This document shows positions 1-12,230 of a DNA stretch of 64,000 nt, in pieces. Below the pieces are notes generated by a model that searched no databases, was not told the origin of the DNA, and worked only from the letters and a program-made list of their open reading frames with translations. The translations under genes and the position numbers were made by a program. Numbering within the stretch: the stretch's first letter is position 1; every line of letters starts with the position of its first letter. The stretch comes from Sphagnum compactum (Eukaryota; Bryophyta; Sphagnopsida; Sphagnales): positions 4,154,001 to 4,218,000 of the forward strand of contig OZ234504.1 in assembly GCA_965153455.1 (NCBI GenBank). The letters run 5' to 3'.

Positions 1-495
1 TCTTAATATATAAAACTTTGAAATATATTTTTAGTTTAATGATCAATATGAATATGTTCTCTAACTTTAGTATAATAATTTATGTTTTATGTTCTTAATA
101 TTCATTTAAATAAAATTTTGAAAATGTAAGTAGTTGTACATGGGTGTCTAAAATTGGTTTGAACTAGATGAAAGTAGGACTATGATTACGTTTTTGATAA
201 CTTCAAGTTGATGGCACACTAAAAAATTTAATTACTTTAAACTTTTGCATTGTAAATGCCATATTTTTCCAAACCTTTAACTTAAAAGTAAGTTCTAGCA
301 TAGCTTTAATTGATATTTCTTTTCACCCCATCAAGGTGAGGTTGGTCAATAATCATCCTCACCACTTGCCATTATTTTGTTTAATGATAGTCTACCCATT
401 ATCTTGTGTGATCCAACTTTCAAAGATCTATCCAAGAAAAATCCTAAGTAGAAGAAATTGTATGAAGGAACAAGAAAGTTTCAAGATGCTTACTT
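1..495. other. AT-rich spacer, no gene seen
   Basis: This stretch is AT-rich with only short open frames and no recognisable protein motif, RNA gene or clear repeat. It leads into the degraded transposase that starts near position 500. Confidence 0.6.
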
Positions 496-497
496 GA

Positions 498-1010
498 TTG
501 TTATGGGCCAAATCCATGATTGATGACAAGGGTTTAGTGCACCAAGTTTGATGTAAGGTTTTGCACCTTTATGGAATGGAAAGATAAGCTTATAATTCCA
601 AAGTTAGATAACTTGTTCAAACATGTTGGTTGTTGAAAATCCAAAATATCCATGCTTAGTGTTGTGGTTCTTACTACTACAAGAAGGATTTGATGCATGC
701 CAAGAATGAGTGTGCATACACTACTCATGACCACCCCTCCATCTTAATTCAATATATCTAGTTACTATCCCCATTGACCAAAAACAAAACTACATGGAAT
801 TTGATATTTACTATCATCTTTTTGCTCAAAGATGTCCCATGATTAATTACGAAAGCTTGAAACTCTTGTTTTAATTATTGAAAGTGAAAAGTTTTTCCAA
901 AAGCCACTAGTTTGATTCATCAAGTTGGGGAATGGCAAGGTCATGCGTTCTATGTTGTTGGAGGCTACAAAAGCCACATTTGTAATTGATACCTTAGTTG
1001 TTGCAAAAAC
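498..1010 (+). pseudogene. Degenerate BED/hAT-like transposase fragment
   Basis: Conceptual translation of the plus strand gives recognisable pieces interrupted by stops and frameshifts: AKSMIDDKGLVHQV then CKV near 508-560, KDKLIIPKLDNLFKHVG near 580-630, YYKKDLMHAKNECAY near 675-720, and ITIPIDQK, YYHLFAQRCPMINYESLKLL and SSWGMA between about 760 and 935. The order (a short C-x2-C-like segment, then PKLDNL-KH, then an MINYE-LLF block) resembles a plant family of BED-finger, hAT-related transposase proteins that I know only from general memory. At least five in-frame stops and two frame changes show it cannot make a protein. No terminal inverted repeats were found. The family name is an inference; the broken coding pattern is seen directly. 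Confidence 0.55.
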
Positions 1011-1389
1011 TTTGCATTGTGCACATGATAACATGTGATTTAATGCAACATTGTTGTGCATATTGAAGTCACTGTGTGTTCCATTGCCATATATAACCCT
1101 TTTTAAGTGCTTATTACTTAGCCTATGTTGCATTATCAACATAAGCTAGTCATTTCCCTAGATAATCATTTGTTTTTCATTTTGTGAATATGTGTTGTTG
1201 ATTTCCCTTATAATTGTTTAGATGATCAATCCATACACTTGAAAAAAAATTGGGAATAAGATTTAGAGATAAATGCTTAAGAAAAGTGAAAGGAAAAAAA
1301 AACAAATGTCACCAAAATGAAGGGTATTAAACTAATTACAACATTCCTTCCATATCGATTACAACATGACCAACATTATGATGACATCA

Positions 1390-2295
1390 TGTTTATATTT
1401 TCAACTGCATAGACACTTATGCAAATACCAACATATACTTTAGCCAAGTTGAATGCAAGTTATAGTAAAAACCCAATTTCTATTTTAATTTATGGACTTA
1501 GTGTGGATCAAATCCCTCTAAATTCTCTCATGAACTATTCATGTGGTCTTTTGTGGGCATCATAAACACATAATTGAACATGTTCAACCTAAAAATATTC
1601 CCATACTATCCCATTAGTTGTTTTAATGGATATCCCAACACTCTTGTCTCTAGAATCTAAAGGCCTTCACAAGTGGTTAAACTACCAAATAGTTACAACA
1701 AATAGCCCATGAAGTCCATACAACAATTTTTAGTTGGAGCTCCTATAATTACAAGTATTCACCCCCAACCCTAGTAGAATGCCCAACAACCCATACAATC
1801 TTCAAAAGATGAACATATTCCCAAGTGGGCATAGTCACTCTTGAAATTATGATGCCTCTACATACCAACATGGTAATCCCCTATGATTTTCATTGTTTCC
1901 ACACCTCACCCCTTTTCTATGTTTACATGAACTTCCCTGATCTTCTACCATCAAAGTCAATGCAACAAAAATCTTGAAAATTTTGCCAGAAAACTAGGAA
2001 CATAATATGGAACATTCATCTCCAAAAATTGTTCAAAAACATACAACCTCTATCTTCTAAACACACACACACACAAACCTACACCCAAAACATCCCCCCT
2101 TAACTAAAGCTAACTTCGATACTTATTTTGCAATTGCCTCCTCCTTGCTAAACCTTCCACCACAAATTCCCCTTAGCAATCGAATCTCCTCACCAACATT
2201 TCATTGATTAACACAAAAACAACCTAAAGTCACCACCTTCAGCTGTCACTGATGTCTCGCGAGTACTTCAAAATCTTTCCATTTAAATTTTATCA
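1390..2295 (+). repeat. 906-bp repeat, left copy of inverted pair
   Basis: This block is the reverse complement of 12231-13136 with only a few mismatches in the parts compared by eye; both copies are 906 bp. It starts TGTTTATA and ends TTTTATCA, so the ends look LTR-like (TG...CA). It includes a short (AC)n tract near 2062. No matching target duplication is visible: ATCA precedes it and TGAA follows it. Its inner end abuts the truncated gag-protease remnant. There is no long open frame. It could be a solo LTR, a non-autonomous element, or one arm of a larger inverted-repeat element. Confidence 0.8.
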
Positions 2296-5200
2296 TGAAA
2301 GTTCTTCACAAAACAGGACCAAATTTTCAAACTCAGTACCCATAACTCACTTTCATCGCCAATCTGTTCAACTTCATGAAACCCTTCAGCACAATGTTCA
2401 CTATTATCTGTATCAATGTCTGAATTTAAAACAGGGACATCCACTCCTCTTGGTATGATGGAATTGTATTGATATGGAATCTTAATAGTCAAATCAGAGT
2501 TATCAGTGATCTGTGTATTTTCCAAGGTAGTAGTGATACCACACATCACAGCCTCTAAGTTCATGCTCTATAGCATATTCACCATAGTTAATGGTAATAC
2601 CTCCACATTGGCTCCTTGACCATGCCTCACTTGGATCAATCCTCGTTCCACATCCACGATTGCACCAATTTTCATCCAAAAATCCAATTCAAGCAATATG
2701 TCATAGTTGTGAGTGTCTACCACCATAAAGGTCATCATACATTGTACACTTCCAACTTTCATAGGTACTTCGTCAATTCTCCCCATGGCTTGTGTGACAA
2801 CTCTAGATGCAATTTTGTAGGTCTCAGATCCAATGACCAAATGCATTATGCCCAACTCTCTAACTACTACGGCAGCCATAACGAACATGGATGCTCTAGT
2901 ATCTATGAGTCCCTCAACCACATAATTGTTTATTTCTACAAGCAAATGGAGAGTCTTGCTCCGATGCATCTTGTTGATACAAATCTTTCTGATTGCTGGA
3001 GATGCTGAAACCATAGATACTTGGTTATCTATTGTTTTTGAATCTCTTTTGTGTCAAGCCAATTTCATTAGACTCTCAAGGTGTTCAAGTTCTCCTGGGA
3101 TCATAAGAATTGTCTCCATAGGTGAAAGGGAAATCTTCCCTTTAATGAAGTGGGAAAGAATCTTAGACCTGATCGAGGTCTCCTTATTTATTCCTATCCA
3201 TTCTCTTGCAATTTCAAAAGTCTGCACAATTCCACTTGGTGCCACCTCAACATGCATCCTTCTTCTAGGAACTTGAGTGTAAGAAAAGACATTATCGTTT
3301 CCGCATAGCTTGTTAAGTTGTTGCATGGTTGCCTCCTCATCATTCAGCTATCCCTCCAAAAAATTTGCTGCTCCAGAATGGGACTTCCCATCCTTAGGTT
3401 TCTTCCAACAAAGATCCTTTGAATGACCTAACCCTGAACATAAAGAACATTTTATCCCACAATTTTTTGTCCTATGAAACATACCACACTTGGCACATTT
3501 TGGCCATGGCTCATTTAATCTTGAATAGGTGGTAGCTAAATGGTCTCCTCCTTTGCAGATCTGGCATCCTCCGAACATAGTGGAGGAAGATGGTGCATCT
3601 GGATTAGGCACATTCCCTCTGAAGAAATTGATGAGTGTGTTGTTCAAAGCAAATAACCTATTTCTCCATCATGGTCTCTGAAACTCCTTCTTCTTGTTCC
3701 TCCTTTAAAGGTTCATATGGTGTTTCTCCAAGCTCTCCCAACACCCTCTCCAGTTCCGTTGCAGCTCCCATCAATTCTTCAATATCTGTAAAAGTCTTTA
3801 CCATGCATAATTTCCGAATTTCTGGCCTCAACCTGGCCAAAAATCTGCTTCTCTACTTAGCATCTTGTATCCTTCCTCTTTGAAATAGCTTATCAAGACG
3901 TTCAAAGTATTTATGAACCCTTTCCTTGGGCTCTTGTTTGATGGCATCAAGTTTCATTCTGATGTCATTAGCATCAACATCCCCATATTTTTGTACTATT
4001 AGAGTCCGTAGTTTAATCCATAGTTGGTGTTGGGTGCAACCTCCTGAACCATTCCTTAGCTCGCCCTCTTAAATTTAATTTTGCAATTTTGAAAAGTTTG
4101 TCTGCATTCAAATCTCGCACCTTTGCAGCCATTGTGAGCCTTTCTACCTAGTCATTGACATCCTCATGGTTTTGTCCCTAGAATAATTTATCCATACCCT
4201 GTGGGATAGTCATTTTGCAACTTCCAACTTTAATCCAAAATTGCTAAGTCATCTGTTACATATTCAATGCTCCACCTTTTCTTAACAAACGCATGCGCAC
4301 ATTCCATTGCAACCTACCTTGCTGCTACGATTAGTATTTGTGTCCCTTGAATATTTCCAACCTAGCCTGATAAACTCAAGATATTCAAATTGTTACATAA
4401 TTTCCCTTCAAATCCATGTCTACAGGTATCAAAATACCTTCAATTCGAGAAACAAACACATTCCTCATCCCTTTTTTATCCTCCTACACTTTAGTTGAGT
4501 TAAAGGACCCATGACTGTTGAAATAGACATGGTACTCACTAGATTGTATGAGGACCCACTCTCGTTTATGAAACCCTGCCCTGGCTTCAACCACATCGTT
4601 GTTTTGGAAAAGAAACCAACATGGATAATACTGATGGCAACCTCCCTACTTCTATTTTAGAGGTGTCAAAACCATTCATTTTCAAATATGAAAACCCTAA
4701 AATTTTCATGAGCATTGAGCCTGCTTGTGGCTCCCATGAAAATCCTTCTTCATCAAATTCCAAGATGCCAAAGTGAATTCCATGTGACAACCTTCATCTT
4801 TAGAAATATTATTTACCATTTGAGTATTAACCCAAAAATTCAAACTAATCTCCTTCTTCCACTGGTCTTAAAGGCATGATATCAAGTGGTAGGCTAGAAA
4901 ATTTTTGCTCATATGTGGACTCCAGTTGGTACTTCCACCTTTGCTCTAAATCTCGCCATATTTTCCAACTTATGATGCGAGATCTTGATCCAATGTGCTC
5001 CACCCTAAAACATGATCTCCAGTCTAAGACAAGTATTCTACACCAGGTATGTAAAATTTGACAAAGTGGTTAGGTGAAGCAAAAAGTTAGGGAATCCAAT
5101 GTCTCCTATTCTAGGTGTACTATTCTGCCTTTCAGAAATTGAAGGTGAAACTCTATGCAAGGTATGAGGTGTAGTGATATTGCCTCTGTAGCTCTGAGGT

Positions 5201-5481
5201 TGATTCCCATCCCCTTGCTCCATTTCTTATCTTTACCCAAACTTGAGCGCATGTATAGAAACTATTATGAGCTATTTCTACTGCAACATCCCCAATCTGA
5301 GCTTCATCAGGATTATACCTACAAGTATCACTACGCCAAATCCCAACAAACATAGAATTAGGGCTCTTATTTGAGGTCCATCCTGCCTTCTTAGATAATC
5401 GAACCTAACAACTAACTGTTGTTCATGAATTTCCTGTGTAACATCATCTATCCCAATCTCATCTGCACTAGATGATGACAT
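2296..5481 (-). pseudogene. Ty3/gypsy-type retrotransposon gag-protease remnant, truncated
   Basis: Read on the minus strand. A gag start fits an ATG at 5481 (MSSSSADEIG). A retrotransposon gag domain lies at about 4260-3660, with matches such as AAKVRDLNADKLFKIAKLNL, KERVHKYFERLDKLFQRGRI and FLARLRPEIRKLC. Zinc-knuckle cysteines follow at about 3560-3400 (CSLCSGLGHSKDLC is intact; an upstream knuckle has lost its last Cys). A retropepsin-like domain occupies 3014-2568. The frame is broken by several stops, including TAG where a Trp would be expected in the gag domain. In the protease, the active-site glycine is replaced by Arg (DTRAS) and the second conserved glycine by Glu (LLELDF). The frame runs on into a linker to about 2300 and then stops at the 906-bp repeat. 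Reverse transcriptase, RNase H and integrase are absent. It cannot function. Confidence 0.82.
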
Positions 5482-5547
5482 ACTATCCTATTTGTCGTCA
5501 TAATCCAACTGCATACGAGTTTAAAGAATGTCACAGACCTAACCTAG

Positions 5548-5560
5548 CTCTAATACCAAA
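5548..5560 (-). other. Primer-binding-site-like sequence
   Basis: The minus strand reads TGGTATTAGAGCTAGG, one change from the plant retrotransposon primer site that pairs with the 3' end of initiator tRNA-Met (TGGTATCAGAGC type). It sits just upstream of the gag start at 5481 and just downstream of a possible LTR end (TTTATACA at about 5571), which is the expected order on the minus strand. Confidence 0.55.
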
Positions 5561-5570
5561 AAGAAGGGTG

Positions 5571-6830
5571 TATAAAGAAAATTTCCTAGGCACAAAATGT
5601 TCATAGTAGATATACAAATCCTAGGAATCAATTCTTACAACTTACATTTTTGAGACTGCCAACTTGGCACTACTAGAATCTCTTGGTGCTACTTGTCCTA
5701 TCATAACAAAATTCAACCTTCTGGTGTGAATCACCAATTGGCACATACCTAGTAATCTCTTACTTGCTATAGTGGTAGTAGACAATTTGTTGCCAAGTAC
5801 AAATCCACACATTATGAGTCCAAAAACTAATGAGGTATGGCTTAAGGTTAGAACCCTCAGTGTTTAGTTAGTCCATATGAGCTGCTAACCTTTTTTCCAC
5901 AAATGCAAGAATGCAGAAGAACACTTGACCCAATCTCAGAAACATCTTTATCTCTATGTATGGACCACAATATGAGTGACATATACCAGGTTGACTTAAT
6001 AACCACTCAGGAGAGACATATTTTTCTTTTGTGTAGACAGTGGTTATGGATAGATTTCTATTAACTTCCCACTTTTGTTTTTTTTTATTCTCATTTGGCC
6101 CAACCCAAGGAGACCCCACTAAGGCTTCTGGCACTCACTCAGATATCTGCCCTACTATATGGATTGAAGAGAGGTTCAACCAAGGTCCCCATGCATATGT
6201 ATCCCTTTACATGCCCCTATTTTACAGTTCGGACTTCCTTCTATTCGTCATCAACCCTCAGCATCAACCCCTTATAGAATATAATACCAACAAGAACATA
6301 TGGCCTGCCATAATGTAGTCACTGGTGCAACAAAAATCAAAAGCAACAACTACAAATCTCCACAAGCTCCACCTATCATCTTTTGAAAAATCAAGAAAGA
6401 AGAAAGACCTACCTTACCATCTTCTCGAATTCACCTTCTTATCTTGTCTTCCAGCATCCTACTCTTCACACCTCCATTGAATGTCGCAACTTCCTTGGCC
6501 ATCCATTACTTGTTATCGATATGTTCGACATAATACACAAACAAACAAAGCTTCCTACCCATGCTCACAAGTCTCCTTGAAACAGTCATTGCAACCGCTA
6601 ACAAATAGTGACAAAATAATTTTCGCCGTTAGCATGCAGAAAGTTGACGACCACTCAAAACAAAACCAAAACCCTAAAAATTTGTTGTGGTCACATGAGA
6701 AAAATATCCAATTGACTTCCTGTCCGGTCACACTAGGACGAGTTAATAACCAAGCCCTTGTTGCTGAACTTGCACAAAAGCGAAAATGTGCTCGCACAAC
6801 ATCTGAAGGGCGCACAACATCAAAAAAACA
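5571..6830 (-). repeat. Putative 5' LTR of the gag-protease remnant
   Basis: Inferred from position only. On the minus strand this interval would begin TGTTTTTTTG near 6830 and end TTTATACA near 5571, next to the primer-site-like sequence. The partner LTR is not in the window, so neither the boundaries nor the identity can be confirmed. Both strands carry only short, unconvincing open frames here. Confidence 0.3.
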
Positions 6831-7524
6831 TGTGCTAGAAGCAAAATAAATTCCTACTTGTGTAGTTGGTCCATCGAAGAAGAATGTATTTGAATGTGAG
6901 AGCCATTATACTATGAGCCTTGTTTTCTTCTTCTTTTTCCTTCTTTTTCTGCCTGGTTTTGTTTTATTTCTGTCTATTTCTGTGAGCCTATTAGAAAAGC
7001 TGGAAGATGAAACAAAACTGCAAGAAACTAGAAAATCAGAGATGAGCAAGAACACGAAGCAAGGAATTATTTAGGAATGGAAAACATCATCACTAGAGAG
7101 GTTCGTAGTGGGTGTTTATTGCACTTGTGGTGTTTGTGTTTCGGGCCTTAGTTTCTCTGGTCCTCTGGTTTACATGTATGTATGTCGGAAGAATGGACAA
7201 TGTTGTTTTGTTAGTACTCAAGGGGGTTTTCTTTCCTTTTTTTGGGGTCTTTCGTGTGTCCTTTAAGTTTCTGCCAGAATTCCACAAATCCTTTTCGAAT
7301 TTTTATGACACGATGTAGTTGGTAGATTTTCTTAGGAAACAATTGTTGCAGCAAGAGCAAAAAAGCCCTACAAACGTTTCTCCTTGTTTCCTTCTTGTGC
7401 AAGCAAGGGTAACAAGAACCAGAACAAGCAAATTTCGACCGAGATCGAGACACACACAGTGGAACTCCAACCAGTTGTTCTTGTTTACTTCGCAATTTTG
7501 TTGAGCCGCAAGAGCGAAGGCGCG
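6831..7524 (+). promoter_or_regulatory. 5' flank of the PPPDE peptidase gene
   Basis: This is non-coding sequence between the retroelement remnant and the peptidase start codon. It includes pyrimidine-rich stretches (about 6920-6990 and 7150-7260) typical of plant 5' flanks. No TATA box or specific motif could be assigned with confidence. The 5' untranslated region probably lies in the last 150-250 bp. Confidence 0.35.
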
Positions 7525-9588
7525 ATGACGGGAGAGGTGGTGTTACACGTTTACGATGTCACCAACAGCGAGAGTGGACGTACAAACTCCGCAATTCGGA
7601 GACTGAATAAGATACTGCGCGATGGCATGGGCATTGGTGGCATTTTCCATGGTGCAATTCAGGTTGCTCACCACTCATATGCAAATAGCTTCTTCTTCTT
7701 CTTCTTGGTGGCAAAAAACAGCAAATTTGGCAAAAGACACACAGTTAGTTCCTTTGAAAAGCTCTTCACAAAGGTCAAGGGTTTGAAAAGTGTGTGCACA
7801 TGTTGTCTTTCTTCACATGACAATACAATTTGAAGAAAGCTTAAGATTTGCATGCCGAATTGTTTGGCATGGAGGTGTGTAATGAGAAATGGTCATTTGG
7901 ATACTGTGAGAATGGCAAAAGTGTGTGCAAATTTTGTTAGTCTCCACATGATCATACAACTTGAATCAAGCTTAAGGTTTACATGCCAAATTGTTTGCCA
8001 TGAAGATGTGTACTAAGAAATGGTCATTTGGATACTGTGAGAATGGCAAAAGTATGTACTCATTTTGCTTGTCTCCACATGATGATACAATTTGAGGCAA
8101 ACTTACAGTTTGTGTGCTGCATTGTTTGCCATGAAGGTGTGTGATAAGGAATGGTCATTTGGATACTGTGAGAACGGCACGGGTGTGTTCTGTTGTCCAC
8201 CAGCAATGAACCCTATGTACACACATCGAGAAAGTATTGTACTTGGACACATCTTCTTGTCACGCAGACACATTGGCCAAATTCTGTTAGAGCTCAGCCA
8301 GGAGTGGAATGGCTCCTCTTATGATCCACTCTCCCGCAATTGCAACCACTTCTGTGATGCCTTGTGTGAACGGCTTGGTGTCCAAAAGCTTCCATGTAAG
8401 GCCCTTTCTCATATTTGCTTTGAGCATTCTTTTCCTCTCATCTTGGATCCAATGGATTGTGGTATGAGGGCAAGTAAGGGTTATTGCAAAGACTGCATTC
8501 TGCTTTGGATTATGTCAATGTCTCTTCCTTACAATCTTTCAACTTTTGAAAAATTGGTCTGCAATGTAGAGGCAGTGTAATCACTAGCTATCTACATGCA
8601 CTACTGTAGTACATCAGATCTGTTTATGAAGGTGTAAGTCTGTGAGAGTTTTAGGGTGTGATTCCTTTTTAAGTATATGCCATAATGATTTCTTGGTTGA
8701 AAATGATGTTCAAAGAGTGCTGAATGTAGTGTATTTCAGTGGGGGAATATGGGCAGTGTGGGTAAACAGGTTTGCGAATGCAGGTGAAGCAGCTGTTGAA
8801 GCTGCAGGGAACACCATGGAAAAGGTACAATTATTCTCTCATCTTCTGCCTACTTTTTTGTTTGGAGTTTTGTGCTCCAACTAGTGAAGAGAGAGCTGTT
8901 CCAGTTTCTGTCCAAAAGCGTTCTTCTAGAATTGGAGTTGGGTTTGCTAGGTGAAGAAGTTGTCATTTCAGGAGCTGCAAGTTTAAGCAGCAAGATGCCC
9001 TTTTACTTTTTCTGTGTCCTTGCCTGTTTGGCATGTTGGAGGATGCAGCTCCTATGAGTCAATCAATGGTCATGAGGTATCTTTGAGAATGAGATCAAAC
9101 ATGCTGGTAACCAGATTTTGTTGTAGTAGCTGATGCTAGGGAAAGTGGACAATGTAAAATTTTGTGTGGCAGTTAAGGCAAGCAAGGGCAGAGGTGGTAA
9201 CAGCAAGTCGACTAGCAAGACGCTTTTTATTTAGCAGCTGTACAACTTCTACAACTGGAGTGACACCTAACCTGTGGCTGCGGAACATGACCACATCCAG
9301 TAGAAACTCCCGACGCATTGGCTTTTCAAGAAACTCTTCACAACAACTCTTGAGAAATCGATCTTTATCATCAGGAATGGACAGGCAAACAGAAGATAAC
9401 AGGCTTGTAAAACAGTGCAGAGATTCAAGCAGGTATGTCCCACTTTCTTAGATTGCCAGTTTCCTTTGTCCCTCCCTCTGTTTATAGTGTGTTTCTGGTG
9501 GAGACTTCATGACTTGTGCACTTAATGTTCTTGCAGTTGCTTCATCAGCATCTGTGCTGGTTCCTCTGTTCGACCTCCTTCACCTTAA
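7525..9588 (+). CDS. PPPDE/DeSI-like thiol peptidase (deSUMOylating isopeptidase family)
   Basis: Five coding exons give 258 residues: 7525-7662, 8137-8395, 8757-8824, 9173-9432, 9537-9588; all junctions are GT-AG and keep the frame. The PPPDE domain covers about residues 4-155: VVLHVYDVTNS, GMGIGGIFHGAIQ (catalytic His42), EWSFGYCENG, then SRNCNHFCD (catalytic Cys115) and WVNRFANAG. The family consists of cysteine isopeptidases that remove SUMO or ubiquitin. After the domain comes RQARAEVVTASRLARRF and a Ser/Arg-rich tail of about 90 residues with no known motif. The start ATG directly precedes the domain, as in plant relatives. One oddity is that the exon 2/3 junction codes KLPLWVN where the family usually has KLPGWVN. 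Another reading of the end retains intron 4 and stops at 9451. Intron 1 holds a tandem array with exon-2 decoys. The gene lies between the two 906-bp inverted repeats. Confidence 0.9.
7780..8172 (+). repeat. 131-bp tandem array including the start of exon 2
   Basis: Three units with an exact 131-bp period: GGTCATTTGG occurs at 7891, 8022 and 8153. The last unit contains the real intron 1 acceptor and the first codons of exon 2. The earlier units sit in intron 1 and still encode KWSFGYCENGKS, each preceded by an AG and followed by an in-frame stop. The duplication therefore includes the exon edge. Confidence 0.9.
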
Positions 9589-10762
9589 TTGACATTGAAG
9601 CCAATTCTTTCAAGATTTGACAAATCCACCATGTTGATTTTGGTGGATATAGAGAACAAACATGCAATTGCTGTGACTGGTTTGAAGTTCTGTCACATGA
9701 CCTGATGCAGGGTGTACACTAATGTAGACCCATTTGCAGTATAAGCTTTTGTGCTGTCAGCATGCAAGAGCAAATAAGACTTGTGCAATAAGATCTGTAG
9801 ATACAAAACATATTTACATCTAGGTTTCTTGTGTTAATGTGCCTCCCCAAGCTGTCAAATCTAGATAACTGTGTGCCCGGTAGCTTCCCAACAGTTTGAC
9901 GGCTCTTTTATGTTGGTCCCAAACTAAACTCAGCCAGTTCCTTCAGTCTCAGTTCATGTACAATTTATTGGTTTGTTGGTCTCAGGGATCATCTCTTCCT
10001 TCTACTAGTTTCTTCTAATGATTGCACAGGACCAATTGCATCACAAGCTAAAGAGATAGACATTCTGAGTTTAGTATGTGCACCAATTGAGAGCATAAAT
10101 TCTACATCATTGAGCATCTTCAATAGAGTGAGACCTAGTATATTGCACACCACCCATTTCCAAAGGTTCCCTTTGAGTTGACACGTCTTCAATACAGTAA
10201 AGCCCTGCAGCATAACAACAGTAGGCAAACAACAGACAACAAAAGGTGCCCACTCACACTTTATGCTACTCATCATCAAGCATCTGAAGCTGGAACCAAG
10301 CAGATATGATGCTACATCTTGTCCTTTTCTAAAGTTTATATAGAATCCCTTCTCAACTGACAGGTAGACTCATCATCCAATTGCCATTGTGGGACCACAA
10401 CACATGGAACACCAGCCACAATCAGAGCTCAAGGTAGGTTCAAAACACTCTGTTGTAATTTCTCCTCTTGAAGTGTCACATGCTCTTAGGACCACCATGT
10501 TGTGCCCTCCATTCAAACCCACAACCACTTATGTTTTCAGACTTTAGATATTTCTCATACCTTCCAATTGGCTGATGCCAAGTTTTGCATATCCCTGCTA
10601 CCTCTCCATGGCTCATCTCTGTTGCTTTGTGAGGATGCTCAATATATTGCGTAGAATCTTGGTTCCTGATCCCTTGAGTGACATCATCTTCATCATTCTG
10701 AAAACCTGTGAGCAATTTTACAGAGTCTGAAGTGTCATCTACTTGTAAAAGAATCCTCAACG
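9589..10762. other. 3' flank of the peptidase gene, no further gene assigned
   Basis: The first few hundred bases are probably the 3' untranslated region of the peptidase mRNA. The minus strand has two open frames, 9989-10279 and 10476-10760 (the latter 94 codons), but neither shows a domain I recognise. The second would lie downstream of the stop codon of the coding-like exon at 10763-10824, so I did not call it a gene. Confidence 0.4.
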
Positions 10763-12230
10763 CTCTATAAAATCTGTAACTTCCATCAGAGGAGAACCAT
10801 CACCATCTGGATCGCCTGCAAGCAATGCTTGGTTTGTTTAATATTCAAACCAAATATATAAAACACACAAACTGTTGAACATTCATGAGCTTTCATGATC
10901 ACCAGCTGGTGGGTAACTTACAATTGTTTAGTGGGGTTTCAGAGTCAGGTGGATGGGCTCTAGCACCAGGTCTTGCCAAGATAAGCAGCCTATTCAGGAG
11001 TAGCTGTAACATCCGTCCCACCCTTAAGGAGTAGGTGTAAGAACCCTACTATGCCTTGTGATCTTCATATGTTAAGGTTTATGATAGCCTTTGTCTTGTG
11101 CTGTACAATGGGTCAAGCCCACAGGTGGGGGATATTCCCAAAGTGTGAGGCTGGACTCAGCTATCACCTCATCCCAGGTCCCTCATTTTGAGAATGGCCC
11201 CATGCTGGGACTTTACCCTACACAGATGCCATTCAAATCTGAGTCTGATCTAAATCACTACATTGAGATTAGTGCTAGGGCCTCAGCAAAAGAATATAGA
11301 GAGAGCACCTCATGTGGAATGAGTATCAGTTTGTCCTCAGGCCTCATGGGTTGCAGAAACAGGGCTGATAAGCAGCTCATGCAAGTACTTCGAGTCTTCA
11401 TTCATGCTTATCATCATCACAGCTTCCATTGACCCCATCATCATCATCAATAGAAATAAGTAGCTCCACAACCTTTTTAATCTCTCATCCAGATCAACCA
11501 CCTCCTTTGTCCCAAACGCTTCACCACTCTTGCAAATGGAATGATATCCAAAAAGCTTAGAAGAAAGATTGTGTTATCTATGGTCTGTAAGAAGAAGTAT
11601 AATTAATTTCTTGGAAGCTTGTGTATCCACTCCATACAATAGCAAGTTTGAGACACTGAAGAAATGGCCTTCATTAGGTGATCCAACTATGAAGGTGCTG
11701 TGAACATACATCTTAAATTATTCATAAAGCATGATTCTGACAACTTTCAATTGCAGTAAAACTGTCAATCAGTGGTAGCTTGTAGCTTTGACTGAGGCAC
11801 TCTTGTGCACAAGACAATTTTTCTTTTTCAAATCTGCAAAGATCAAGCAAAGAAAAATCATCAGTGTTGGAAGCTTCAATAAATTAACATCAACCCTAAG
11901 TTGGATTAACATCAGCACGGCAGTATTCTGCTTCAAAGGCATTGACTCCTTAGCCACACTTGCATCCTTAAGGATTTCCAACTGCCTCCACTGGGTTGTT
12001 AAATTCATACAACAACATTGCCTCAGTGAATAGGATATCATGATTTTGCCCTACCTGGAAAATTTTCTGTCCAAAGTGTCTTGGTTTTGAGTACCCACTG
12101 CAGTGCGTCTTCTTTATTCTGAGCACTTTCATGCTTCACAGAGAGTAACTGGCAAAGCTTGGTCTCACACTCATCTTCCAGTAACCCAGTCATGTTTTCA
12201 AATGGTTGTGAATCATGTGAAAAAATTTCA

